Positions 1 to 6,026 of a stretch of DNA of 7,251 nucleotides are shown in pieces. The stretch is from Microcaldota archaeon (GTDB lineage: Archaea; Micrarchaeota; Micrarchaeia; Micrarchaeales; CABMGC01): contig JASHTL010000001.1 in assembly GCA_030040595.1 (NCBI GenBank), forward strand, positions 1-7,251, in the 5' to 3' direction. Both the position numbers and the translations under genes were made by a program. The notes beneath the pieces are model-generated. The model did no database searches. It worked only from the letters and a program-made list of their open reading frames with translations, and was not told where the DNA came from. Position 1 is the stretch's first letter; every line of letters begins with the position of its first letter.

Positions 1-1971
1 TACGCCCCTTTGCACGTGAGTAAAGAAGGCAGGATCGAGGAAACATTCGGAGACCTGTACAAGGTGCTCGGTGAAACCGGCTCCTTTCTAATTGTCTCAT
101 TTGTGCCGGCCTCTGTCGGTCATGTATCCAGGGTAAAGACAAGGATAGAGGAGCTCTCTAGCAAGAGGAGCGTGCGCCTCACAAAGAACCTTGGAAACAG
201 GAACGGCCTTTCGGCCACAACGGATTCTATGCAGATGGAGCTGTTCTACGACTCTGACGAGAGGAAGATGCTGCTCTCTCTACTTGACTCGCTCAATGAG
301 GCATCGATGAAGAATGGAACTGCGTATGAGATATGCATGATTGCGGATTCGAAGACGATTGAATATCTAAGGTCAAAGCTCTTCATATTCGAGGATCGGA
401 GGATATTGTCAGGAAACGTCGAATCCGTATATAGGCTGTGCAAGAAGTCGGAATCGCTTCCTTTCTCCCATGCAAGTGCAGCTGCTTTCCTCACATTTTC
501 CGACAGAATAACGAGGCAGGAGCCAATAATGGCAGGGCATGGCAATTCCAAGGGAGAAATAAAGGTGGGAGAGTACCTGCATGGATCGCTCACAGAGAGC
601 GGCGAATCCGTCTGCCTTGATTACAGAACCCTGAATCTCGGGACCGTGATATCCGGACTGCCCGGAACAGGCAAAACTGCGACAGCCATGAATATACTGG
701 CGCAAGCGCAAAGCTCGTGCAAAGCGCATCCAATCGTGCTCTCTCCTACAGAGGAATGGAATAGGGTAGGGAAGAGTATGGGGATGAGGATAGTCAGGCT
801 TTATGATGATAATGCAAGGATCAACTTCTTCAAATGCGATTCAGGCATAAACATAGAGAAGTTCTATGAAAACCTTGCAATGCTCATAGCGTCCGCATCG
901 AATTCAGGACCCTACACGAATTCGATGGAGAAAAGCCTGCTCTCCGCATTCAGAAAGGTTTATGCCTCGACCAGGGCACCGGACCCGGCAGTAGTGTACG
1001 AAGAGATAGAGAATGCAGTTATCGAACAGCACGGCAAGAGAAGCAACGTTGGCGTAAGGTATACCAAACACGGAGAGAACGTGATGGCCGCTCTCCAGAG
1101 CCTAAGACTAATGCTCATGAAGCCGCAATTCGCGTATGCAGGCGGCGAGAACTTCTCTGAATTGATAGGAAGCGGAGCGGTATTTGACCTTTCGCAGGTA
1201 AGCAACAACATGAAGCCCTTCTTCTATGCGCTGATCCTCAACCAGCTGTACAGCTTCACCGACATGCTCGATACCAATGGAAATGATGAATTGAGGCTGC
1301 TTGTCTGCATAGAGGAGGCGCAGCTGATACTTGACCCGTATGAGAGGTCTGCTGCGTCGAAGGACCTTGAGCAGCGGATACAGGACTTCAGGAAGAAAGG
1401 AATTGGCTTGGTCCTGATAGCACACAGCGTAACCGATATAGGCCAGGAGATAAGGAGGCTCTGCCAGACAAAACTCTACTTCAGGCAGAGCGCAGACGTA
1501 GCGAAACACGCAGGCAATGACCTCATCTTCAGTGACGAAGAGAGCAGCACGGTCATAGACAGGTTGAAGTCGCTGCAGCAAGGCAGATGCGCCATGAGCT
1601 ACGTTACAATAGATGAAGGTCTCAGGGTCGTGAATGGTTCCATATTCGTAAAAGCACAGCCCTTCGAGATTCAGGATGAGCCTCAGCCGGAAAGTCTTGA
1701 CATACAGCCTGCGAATAAACAAGTCACAAAGATAAAGGTCATGGACCATGAAGGGAAACCGATGGCAGACGCAGTGATAAAGATAACTTATGTTGGAGAG
1801 ACTGTATTCAGCGGCAAGACTGACCACGAAGGCATGGCAATGGTGGAGAGTCTCATGAAAGACCGCAAATATAAGCTATCCGTACTCGGAGAGAAGAAGC
1901 GGGACACCAGAACCTTTACCATAGCAGGGGGTGGAGACGCCGAGATTAACATAGATGTATTTAGAAAATGA
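1..1971 (+). CDS. HerA/VirB4-like P-loop ATPase with C-terminal beta-sandwich domain (5' partial)
   Basis: The reading frame is open from base 1, so the true start lies outside the window; the first in-frame start-like codon is a TTG at 10, and residues are numbered from it (653 residues). Walker A is GLPGTGKT (216-223). Walker B is a hydrophobic strand ending in two acids, LLVCIEEAQ (430-438). A later strand, LVLIAHS (467-473), and R492 in KLYFR fit the sensor and arginine-finger area of FtsK/HerA ATPases. Between them, a segment starting INFFK and rich in helices matches the lid region of archaeal HerA/VirB4-type proteins. Such enzymes are hexameric motors that move DNA or protein. Residues about 574-653 look like a carboxypeptidase-regulatory-like or Ig-like beta domain (DHEGKPMADAVIKI, then KTDHEGMAMVE). 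I cannot tell whether this is a HerA repair pump, a VirB4-like secretion ATPase or a pilus-type motor. No NurA gene or secretion gene is visible beside it. The family call is firm; the exact role is open. Confidence 0.85.
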   Translation, partial: YAPLHVSKEGRIEETFGDLYKVLGETGSFLIVSFVPASVGHVSRVKTRIEELSSKRSVRLTKNLGNRNGLSATTDSMQMELFYDSDERKMLLSLLDSLNEASMKNGTAYEICMIADSKTIEYLRSKLFIFEDRRILSGNVESVYRLCKKSESLPFSHASAAAFLTFSDRITRQEPIMAGHGNSKGEIKVGEYLHGSLTESGESVCLDYRTLNLGTVISGLPGTGKTATAMNILAQAQSSCKAHPIVLSPTEEWNRVGKSMGMRIVRLYDDNARINFFKCDSGINIEKFYENLAMLIASASNSGPYTNSMEKSLLSAFRKVYASTRAPDPAVVYEEIENAVIEQHGKRSNVGVRYTKHGENVMAALQSLRLMLMKPQFAYAGGENFSELIGSGAVFDLSQVSNNMKPFFYALILNQLYSFTDMLDTNGNDELRLLVCIEEAQLILDPYERSAASKDLEQRIQDFRKKGIGLVLIAHSVTDIGQEIRRLCQTKLYFRQSADVAKHAGNDLIFSDEESSTVIDRLKSLQQGRCAMSYVTIDEGLRVVNGSIFVKAQPFEIQDEPQPESLDIQPANKQVTKIKVMDHEGKPMADAVIKITYVGETVFSGKTDHEGMAMVESLMKDRKYKLSVLGEKKRDTRTFTIAGGGDAEINIDVFRK

Positions 1972-1975
1972 AACA

Positions 1976-1990
1976 TTTAAATATATTAAA
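1976..1990 (+). promoter_or_regulatory. TATA box and possible VapB operator upstream of vapBC
   Basis: An AT-rich stretch, TTTAAATATATTAAA, lies just after the ATPase stop. Its arms TTTAA and TTAAA are inverted around a 5-base centre. The TATA-like part (about 1976-1987) is centred near 1981, which puts an archaeal start site close to 2007, exactly on an ATG of the antitoxin gene. That suggests a leaderless transcript. VapB-type proteins commonly repress their own promoter by binding a palindrome, so this element may serve both purposes. The spacing and symmetry are seen; the operator function is inferred. Confidence 0.5.
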
Positions 1991-2006
1991 GTGTAAGTAT
2001 ATGAGC

Positions 2007-2249
2007 ATGGCGAAGACAATAACCATAAGCGTGGATGAGGAGAGCGACAGGCGCTTCAGGAAGTATGCGGAGACAAAATACGGCAGGAAAAAGGGCGCCC
2101 TTAGCAGGGCCTATAAAGACATGATAGCGCAGATCTCACACGAGGATGAGCAAGAACGTATAAGAAAAGAGGCGATAGCTTTTCTAAACAAAGGCATAAA
2201 GTTCAAAAGGCGCTGGAAATTCAACCGGGATGAGTTACATGAAAGGTAG
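2007..2249 (+). CDS. vapB: VapB-family antitoxin, ribbon-helix-helix
   Basis: This is the antitoxin of a type II pair: it should bind the neighbouring PIN toxin, block its RNase site and repress the shared promoter. The N-terminus has the ribbon strand KTITISVDEES followed by two helices (about residues 9-40), typical of ribbon-helix-helix DNA binding. The C-terminal tail is basic, then ends NRDELHER, the kind of ending archaeal VapB proteins use to wrap the toxin. I start at ATG 2007 (80 residues), because it lies on the predicted transcription start and begins just before the conserved strand. ATG 2001 would add two residues. An ATG at 1968 overlapping the previous stop would add a non-conserved leader and put the TATA box inside the gene. 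The end overlaps the start of the toxin gene by about 20 bases, so translation is probably coupled. Confidence 0.85.
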   Translation: MAKTITISVDEESDRRFRKYAETKYGRKKGALSRAYKDMIAQISHEDEQERIRKEAIAFLNKGIKFKRRWKFNRDELHER

Positions 2250-2667
2250 GTTTTTCTTAGACTCAAATATTTTGATCTATGCGTATACGGTAGAAAGTGG
2301 ATACAAGCATGAAGCTTGCAGGAACGTGATGACACAGATATTTAGCGGGGAGAGCGATGCTGTGATCTCAAACCAGATAGCAGGGGAGTTATCAAACGCG
2401 CTCCTTAACAAGTTTGGCTCCTCTTCAGATGATGTAGAAATGATTTTAGATGAGTTAATAGAGTATGACGGTTTGACTAAGGTAGACTACACTTCTCGGA
2501 CTATCAGGAAGGCAGTCAGTAACTCGAAAAGATACAAGATCCCTTTTTGGGATGCCGTAATAGCTGAGACTATGAAGGAAAACGGGATAGATGAAATCAT
2601 CACTGAAAATGAGAAAGATTTCCGTACGATTCCTTGGATAAAGATCACAAACCCGTTTAAGGCTTAA
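2230..2667 (+). CDS. vapC: VapC-family toxin, PIN-domain ribonuclease
   Basis: This PIN-domain protein of 145 residues is predicted to be an Mg2+-dependent endoribonuclease that cuts RNA (in known VapCs often tRNA or rRNA) when freed from its antitoxin. The PIN acids are in place: D11 in FLDSNILIY, E53 in AGELSNAL, D108 in FWDAVIAE, and an acidic end segment ITENEKDF (E126-D130). The spacing and length are normal for VapC, so the enzyme looks intact. The start at 2230 overlaps the vapB stop. A second ATG at 2239 (MKGRFFLDSN) gives a terminus closer to typical VapC proteins and could be the true one. The gene has no promoter of its own and should be read with vapB. It ends 3 bases before the convergent nre gene, with no visible terminator between them. 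The RNA target cannot be judged from the sequence. Confidence 0.88.
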   Translation: MSYMKGRFFLDSNILIYAYTVESGYKHEACRNVMTQIFSGESDAVISNQIAGELSNALLNKFGSSSDDVEMILDELIEYDGLTKVDYTSRTIRKAVSNSKRYKIPFWDAVIAETMKENGIDEIITENEKDFRTIPWIKITNPFKA

Positions 2668-2670
2668 GCG

Positions 2671-3888
2671 TTAGCTGCTTGAGAAGAGCGATTTCTGATA
2701 CAGCGCCTTTCTCAGCAACGTGCTGTTCTTTATCCATGATCCGACAGGTATGTCCATTCTTGAGGAGACAAATCGCAAAGCCTGGTGCAGGTTCTCGAAG
2801 TTTATCGGCTCCGTCTTCAATGTTGCCCTCACGTGCTCCCTGACGTTCCATACGCCGACAGGCATTATGTATCCCGGATGAGCCTCCCTCAGTATGACCA
2901 CCTTTGCCTGACCCTTTATCCTGTCAAGAAGCTCTGACGACGCGAGTCTTGCGGCATAGTAGCATCCGCCTATCTCCGCGTACTTCGTCCTGCCCTCGAA
3001 AGGCTCGTATGACGAGAATATGGCAATGTCAGGGTTGTCCTGGTTCCATGTGGTGTTCGGATACCACGCCTCGACAAGCTCGTACTCCCACGACCCAGGA
3101 AGCATCACTATAGTCCATCTGTTGTCCAGGGCTTCAGTATAGAAGACCTTGACCGAGTCTATGGCCTCGTACTGCTTCACGTCCTTGAGTCTGTGCTTTC
3201 CGAGAGTGTCGTCTACAGCAGTTATGCTCCACCTTGTCGGCACGAACTTCCTGCTTTTTGACCTGCCGAGTATGCCTGCGGAGAGGGTCTTCTGGATCTT
3301 CGAGACCATGACGCCTTTGTTATACAGCTCGATGATTGCATCCTTGGCGGGCAGTGATGTGTCACCGTATGCTTTCTCTATCTGAGGGTTAGCCTTTATG
3401 TTGCCAAGGCTCATGTCGACCATCTTTGCGCTGGGTCCGTAGGGCTGGCTGTTCTCATCAAGGCTGACCCCGAGTTTTGGCCTGTGCAGAAACCTCTCCT
3501 CAACTCCGCCGTACTGCTCAGCCAGCGCAAGCTCCTTTATCATCTCCTCTATTCTTCCGTTGTCTGCCTTTGTTACCTTTGTCCTGTACATGCCGCGTAT
3601 GAGCAGGGAGCGCATCTCCACTATCTGGGGTATGGACATGCCTACCCATCTCTCGGGCTCGCTCATTATTGACGTGTCGCCAAACTGAGGAGGGACAAGC
3701 GGGCCTATGTAGACATTGGGATAGCCGTACCTGCCCACGAAGATGTCCGGTGGTGATGAGCCCATGACCTCGTTGCTCTGCAGCTTTTCGAGTGTCTTGA
3801 AGTTGTAGTAGGACTTGAGCATGTAGGGATTCTGCATGTTCTGGTAGACCAGGTTGGTGCGCCTTACTGAAACAGTTTCTGCTACCAT
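2671..3888 (-). CDS. nre: Nre-family archaeal DNA repair protein
   Basis: Archaeal Nre proteins act in repair of DNA damage together with PCNA; NreA of Haloferax has been linked to UvrABC-dependent repair of mitomycin C lesions. The block GSSPP (43-47) followed by VGRYGYP (51-57) and the phrase YIGPLVPP is a strong family signature, and the C-terminal region YIMPVGVWNVREHVRA is also typical. Length (405 residues) is normal. I start at ATG 3888 because GGTGAG lies just upstream as a ribosome binding site and because the TATA element at 3913-3926 would put the start site only a few bases before it. An in-frame ATG at 3921 would lie within that TATA element and adds 11 non-conserved residues. 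Two oddities: the protein has only one cysteine (C309), so the N-terminal cysteine zinc motif I recall for many Nre proteins is absent; and the C-terminus reads QKSLFSSS, a weak PCNA-binding box with Q and L but no aromatic pair at the usual place. Confidence 0.88.
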   Translation of the reverse strand: MVAETVSVRRTNLVYQNMQNPYMLKSYYNFKTLEKLQSNEVMGSSPPDIFVGRYGYPNVYIGPLVPPQFGDTSIMSEPERWVGMSIPQIVEMRSLLIRGMYRTKVTKADNGRIEEMIKELALAEQYGGVEERFLHRPKLGVSLDENSQPYGPSAKMVDMSLGNIKANPQIEKAYGDTSLPAKDAIIELYNKGVMVSKIQKTLSAGILGRSKSRKFVPTRWSITAVDDTLGKHRLKDVKQYEAIDSVKVFYTEALDNRWTIVMLPGSWEYELVEAWYPNTTWNQDNPDIAIFSSYEPFEGRTKYAEIGGCYYAARLASSELLDRIKGQAKVVILREAHPGYIMPVGVWNVREHVRATLKTEPINFENLHQALRFVSSRMDIPVGSWIKNSTLLRKALYQKSLFSSS

Positions 3889-3912
3889 GGTCTCACCATT
3901 CCGTTTGCCCAG

Positions 3913-3926
3913 TTTATGCATATAAA
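3913..3926. promoter_or_regulatory. Shared bidirectional TATA element between nre and the Nudix gene
   Basis: TTTATGCATATAAA is close to its own reverse complement (centre ATGCAT), so it reads as a TATA box on both strands. On the minus strand it predicts a start a few bases before ATG 3888 of nre. On the plus strand it predicts one around 3946-3950, about ten bases before ATG 3959 of the Nudix gene. The divergent gap of 70 bases holds no second candidate that is equally good. The spacing is read from the sequence; the use in both directions is inferred. Confidence 0.5.
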
Positions 3927-3958
3927 TCTGCTAGGAAAAACGTTTACTATAGGTCACC

Positions 3959-4405
3959 ATGGACAGCTATGAATACAGAACTGTTGATGCCAATGGCGTC
4001 GCAGTTGCAATAATAAACAGCCGCAAGATACTCCTTTTCAAAAGGAGGTCGCTGCCTTTTCTGAAGAATGCGGGAATCTGGAGCCTGCTTTTCGGCCATA
4101 AAGAGGACGGCGAGAGTTACCTTGAAACAGCATACAGAGAAACAATTGAGGAATCAGGAATTGGGAGAAGACGTTTGCGCCAACTATGCAACAGCTTTGA
4201 TGTAGACCTGTTCGACAGGAAGAGAAGGATAAGATGGCGCAACAGGATGTTTATATTCAAGTCTAACACGCAAAGGATAAAGAAAGATTTCGAGAATTCT
4301 GCATACAGGTGGGCAAGCCTAAGTGAGATAAGGAAACACGTTGAATATACCAACATTTTTATTGATGAAGAGATGATTCTAAAGAAGTTGAGCAGGTATA
4401 TTTAG
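3959..4405 (+). CDS. Nudix hydrolase
   Basis: Nudix enzymes split nucleoside diphosphates linked to other groups, using Mg2+ held by the Nudix box. That box is complete here: G46, E52, R60-E61, E64-E65 and G67 follow the pattern GX5EX7REUXEEXGU, with Thr at the first hydrophobic position. The protein is 148 residues, a single Nudix fold. The N-terminal strand (GVAVAIINSRKILLFKRR) and the segment GIWSLLFGHKEDGES lead into the box as usual. The substrate cannot be deduced; oxidised nucleotides, capped RNA or other NDP compounds are all possible. A short AGGT at 3951-3954 is the only ribosome-binding candidate. The stop TAG (4403-4405) is followed at once by the ATG of the peptidase gene, so the two are very likely cotranscribed. 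The divergent neighbour is nre, with a shared promoter element. Confidence 0.88.
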   Translation: MDSYEYRTVDANGVAVAIINSRKILLFKRRSLPFLKNAGIWSLLFGHKEDGESYLETAYRETIEESGIGRRRLRQLCNSFDVDLFDRKRRIRWRNRMFIFKSNTQRIKKDFENSAYRWASLSEIRKHVEYTNIFIDEEMILKKLSRYI

Positions 4406-5497
4406 ATGGAAAACTGGTCTGTTAAAGGAAGAGCCGCGGCTGTTTTTGCCAAGCCAAAGAACGTGGATGTAATAGTATTGGCAAATAATGCGCAACAGGA
4501 CCCTAATTTCCAGTATTTTACAGATATGCCTGGAGATTCATTCGAGGGCGGTGTAGTTCTTGTAAAGTCCACAGGAGTAATACTGCTTGCAAATAGTTTT
4601 GAATACCAAGACGCGCTAAAACGCGCGCCAAAGGGCATGGAGGTTGTTAAGATAGAATCGAGAAAGCAGATAAGGTCCTTTCTTAGATCTCAGCTTAAAG
4701 GGAAAAAGATCGGAATGGACTATGAATCAATAAATTATGCAACCTACATGCGACTAGTGAAGAGATATCATCCGTCAAGAACGAAAGATGTATCTGCAAG
4801 ACTGGCCAACGCCAGGCTTGTAAAGGATGAACGGGAGATAAGGCAGATAAAAAGGGCAGTGCATGTAACTAAGACAGCTCTCAAAATGATACAGAAGAAT
4901 TTTAAGGTGGGAGTCACGGAAAAGGAAATTGCCAAGGAATTTGACATTATATCTGCGCGACTAGGTTCTGATGGCCCTTCTTTCGCAACAATGGTCTCCT
5001 TTGCAGAGCATACCGCATTGCCACATCATTCGCCAGACGGCACAAAGCTTAAGCACGGAGACCTTGTTATGATAGACGCCGGGTCTAAGTGCGGAAATTA
5101 TTGCTCTGACATGACAAGAACAATTCTATTCAAAGCAGGCAATGGAAAGATAAAGGACCATGAAAAGAAGCTCGAGATATTGGGTCTAGTAAAAAAGGCT
5201 CAAGCCCATGCAATAAAGCATGCAAAAGTGGGGATTGCTGCAAAAAATGTTCATGGAAGTGCTGAAACTTTCATAAACGCTTATTCGAAGGGAAAGTATA
5301 AGGACACGTCTATGCATGCCAGAGGTCATTCTTTAGGCATAGAGGTTCACGATGCAGGCAACCTGACCAGCGGGAAGACAAGGCTAAAACCGAATATGGT
5401 AATGACAGTGGAGCCTGGAATTTATCTTCCCGGATTTGGCGGTGTTAGGTTCGAGGACGACATAGTAATCACAAAGAAAGGCGCAGTTATACTCTAA
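4406..5497 (+). CDS. M24-family metallopeptidase, Xaa-Pro dipeptidase (prolidase)-like
   Basis: The 363-residue protein has the two-part build of prolidases and X-Pro aminopeptidases: a creatinase-like N-terminal domain (about 1-145) and a pita-bread catalytic domain. All five metal ligands are visible: D224 (MIDAG), D235 (CSDMTRT), H308 (RGHSLG), E336 (TVEPGIY) and E350 (GVRFEDD). H202 in AEHTALPHHSP and H315 in GIEVHD fit the substrate-binding and catalytic histidines. Family members use two Co2+, Mn2+ or Zn2+ ions to release residues next to proline, in the cytoplasm; no signal peptide is seen. The length agrees with archaeal prolidases (roughly 350 residues) and not with methionine aminopeptidase, which lacks the first domain. 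The start abuts the Nudix stop; AGGT at 4394-4397 is a weak ribosome binding site. A tRNA-Pro gene begins four bases after the stop. Dipeptidase versus aminopeptidase activity is not settled by sequence. Confidence 0.88.
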   Translation: MENWSVKGRAAAVFAKPKNVDVIVLANNAQQDPNFQYFTDMPGDSFEGGVVLVKSTGVILLANSFEYQDALKRAPKGMEVVKIESRKQIRSFLRSQLKGKKIGMDYESINYATYMRLVKRYHPSRTKDVSARLANARLVKDEREIRQIKRAVHVTKTALKMIQKNFKVGVTEKEIAKEFDIISARLGSDGPSFATMVSFAEHTALPHHSPDGTKLKHGDLVMIDAGSKCGNYCSDMTRTILFKAGNGKIKDHEKKLEILGLVKKAQAHAIKHAKVGIAAKNVHGSAETFINAYSKGKYKDTSMHARGHSLGIEVHDAGNLTSGKTRLKPNMVMTVEPGIYLPGFGGVRFEDDIVITKKGAVIL

Positions 5498-5501
5498 TTC
5501 T

Positions 5502-5575
5502 GGGGGGCTCTGCTAGCTTGGTCAGGCTACCACCTTCGGGAGGTGGTGACCCGTGTTCAAATCACGGGCCCCCCG
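5502..5575 (+). tRNA. tRNA-Pro, anticodon CGG
   Basis: A full cloverleaf can be drawn. The acceptor GGGGGGC (5502-5508) pairs with GCCCCCC (5568-5574), with discriminator G5575. The anticodon stem CCACC/GGTGG (5530-5534, 5542-5546) holds loop TTCGGGA, whose anticodon CGG (5537-5539) reads Pro codon CCG. The T stem CCGTG/CACGG (5551-5555, 5563-5567) holds loop TTCAAAT. The variable loop is four bases (5547-5550). The D loop carries A14, G15 and the GG pair (5520-5521). The D stem is weak: 11-13 pair with 22-24, one pair being T-G, but positions 10 and 25 are T and T. No intron and no encoded CCA. The gene starts four bases after the peptidase stop, so it is either read through from that gene or has a promoter inside its 3' end. 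Confidence 0.9.
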
Positions 5576-5587
5576 ATTTACCTCTGC

Positions 5588-5599
5588 TCTCAGCTGAGA
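5588..5599. repeat. 12-base perfect palindrome downstream of the tRNA
   Basis: TCTCAGCTGAGA is identical to its own reverse complement and lies 12 bases after the tRNA end, just upstream of the promoter of the 88-residue gene. As a dyad with no loop it is more like a protein-binding site than a hairpin. No T-run follows it, so a terminator is unlikely. Its function is unknown. Confidence 0.45.
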
Positions 5600-5601
5600 C
5601 A

Positions 5602-5636
5602 ACAAATATATAGTAGGAAAACACCACTATATTTGT
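5602..5636. promoter_or_regulatory. TATA-like box within an imperfect inverted repeat, upstream of the 88-residue gene
   Basis: The left arm ACAAATATATAGT (5602-5614) and right arm ACTATATTTGT (5626-5636) are inverted copies that differ by an extra AT in the left arm; 11 bases separate them. The left arm contains AAATATATA, a good TATA box centred near 5608, which predicts transcription from about 5634, nine bases before ATG 5643. GTGAT (5635-5639) is a partial ribosome binding site. The right arm lies at the predicted start site, so a protein bound to both arms could block transcription. The repeat is seen; the operator role is inferred. Confidence 0.45.
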
Positions 5637-5642
5637 GATAGG

Positions 5643-5909
5643 ATGACCACAAAGCAGCTTACAGAAGAGGGCATAAGAGAAGAGATCTCGAAGATGCGCA
5701 CAGAGGCAGAAGCAGCCTCTGTTTTAGGCAATCCCTTAAGAGTCCATGGTAGCGTGCTTGATTTCAGAAAATTCGAGGGAGAAGGCTCTTCACAGCCATC
5801 GGTCCTGCTTCCGCAGCGTATACTTGGCATGTCAGATGTCGAACTCAGGGAAGTTGTCATTGCAGCCAGTAAGCCTGCAGCCGTTGCCTACAAGGCGCGA
5901 AGAATGTAA
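5643..5909 (+). CDS. Hypothetical protein, 88 residues
   Basis: I do not recognise this protein. It is soluble in character: no membrane segment, no signal peptide and no cysteine. Residues 5-27 are likely helix (QLTEEGIREEISKMRTEAEAA). A middle part with mixed strands and loops follows (LRVHGSVLDFRKFEGEGS), then a second helical part from about 63 (MSDVELREVVIAASKPAAVAYKARR) ending in a basic tail. The start is supported by the TATA box at about 5604-5612 and by the partial ribosome binding site GTGAT; codon use (AGG, AGA, ATA-rich) is like that of the neighbours, and no better frame overlaps it. It stands alone between the tRNA and the convergent membrane-protein gene, so context gives no function. 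The basic C-terminus could bind nucleic acid, but that is a guess. Confidence 0.7.
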   Translation: MTTKQLTEEGIREEISKMRTEAEAASVLGNPLRVHGSVLDFRKFEGEGSSQPSVLLPQRILGMSDVELREVVIAASKPAAVAYKARRM

Positions 5910-5970
5910 AGCTACAGAATGTAGGACCTAATTAATTCAGTCACTCTCAGTCGAAAGTAGCCCGATTTTT

Positions 5971-5980
5971 CACCCTTCAT
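5971..5980 (+). terminator. Possible T-run terminator after the 88-residue gene
   Basis: The gap 5910-6026 between the two convergent genes holds CCCGA followed by five T (5976-5980). Archaeal transcription often ends at T-runs, so this may end the plus-strand transcript. CCCGA can pair with TCGGG at 5999-6003, but the loop is long. No comparable T-run for the minus strand is seen, and nothing else is recognised in this gap. Confidence 0.25.
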
Positions 5981-6026
5981 TATAACCCCCTAGCCTTTTC
6001 GGGTTTACGCATAATCGCGACTGTTA

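Noticed and set aside
1108..1827. Long minus-strand open frame (239 codons) opposite the ATPase gene
   Set aside because: It lies wholly across a clear P-loop ATPase gene, has no recognisable motif and reads as a Cys/Tyr/Leu-rich shadow of the plus-strand codons.
1968..2667. VapBC as part of a mobile or defence island
   Set aside because: VapBC pairs are common in archaeal chromosomes, and no transposase, integrase, nuclease or restriction gene lies beside it; the neighbours are housekeeping-type genes.
5588..5599. Terminator hairpin after the tRNA
   Set aside because: The palindrome has no loop and no T-run after it, and archaeal termination does not depend on hairpins.
5502..5600. Integration (att) site at the 3' end of the tRNA
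   Set aside because: I found no second copy of the tRNA 3' end in the window, and no integrase or other mobile gene nearby.
5910..6026. Small RNA gene (for example C/D box) between the convergent genes
   Set aside because: No C box (RTGATGA) and D box (CTGA) pair with proper spacing is visible, only a weak T-run.
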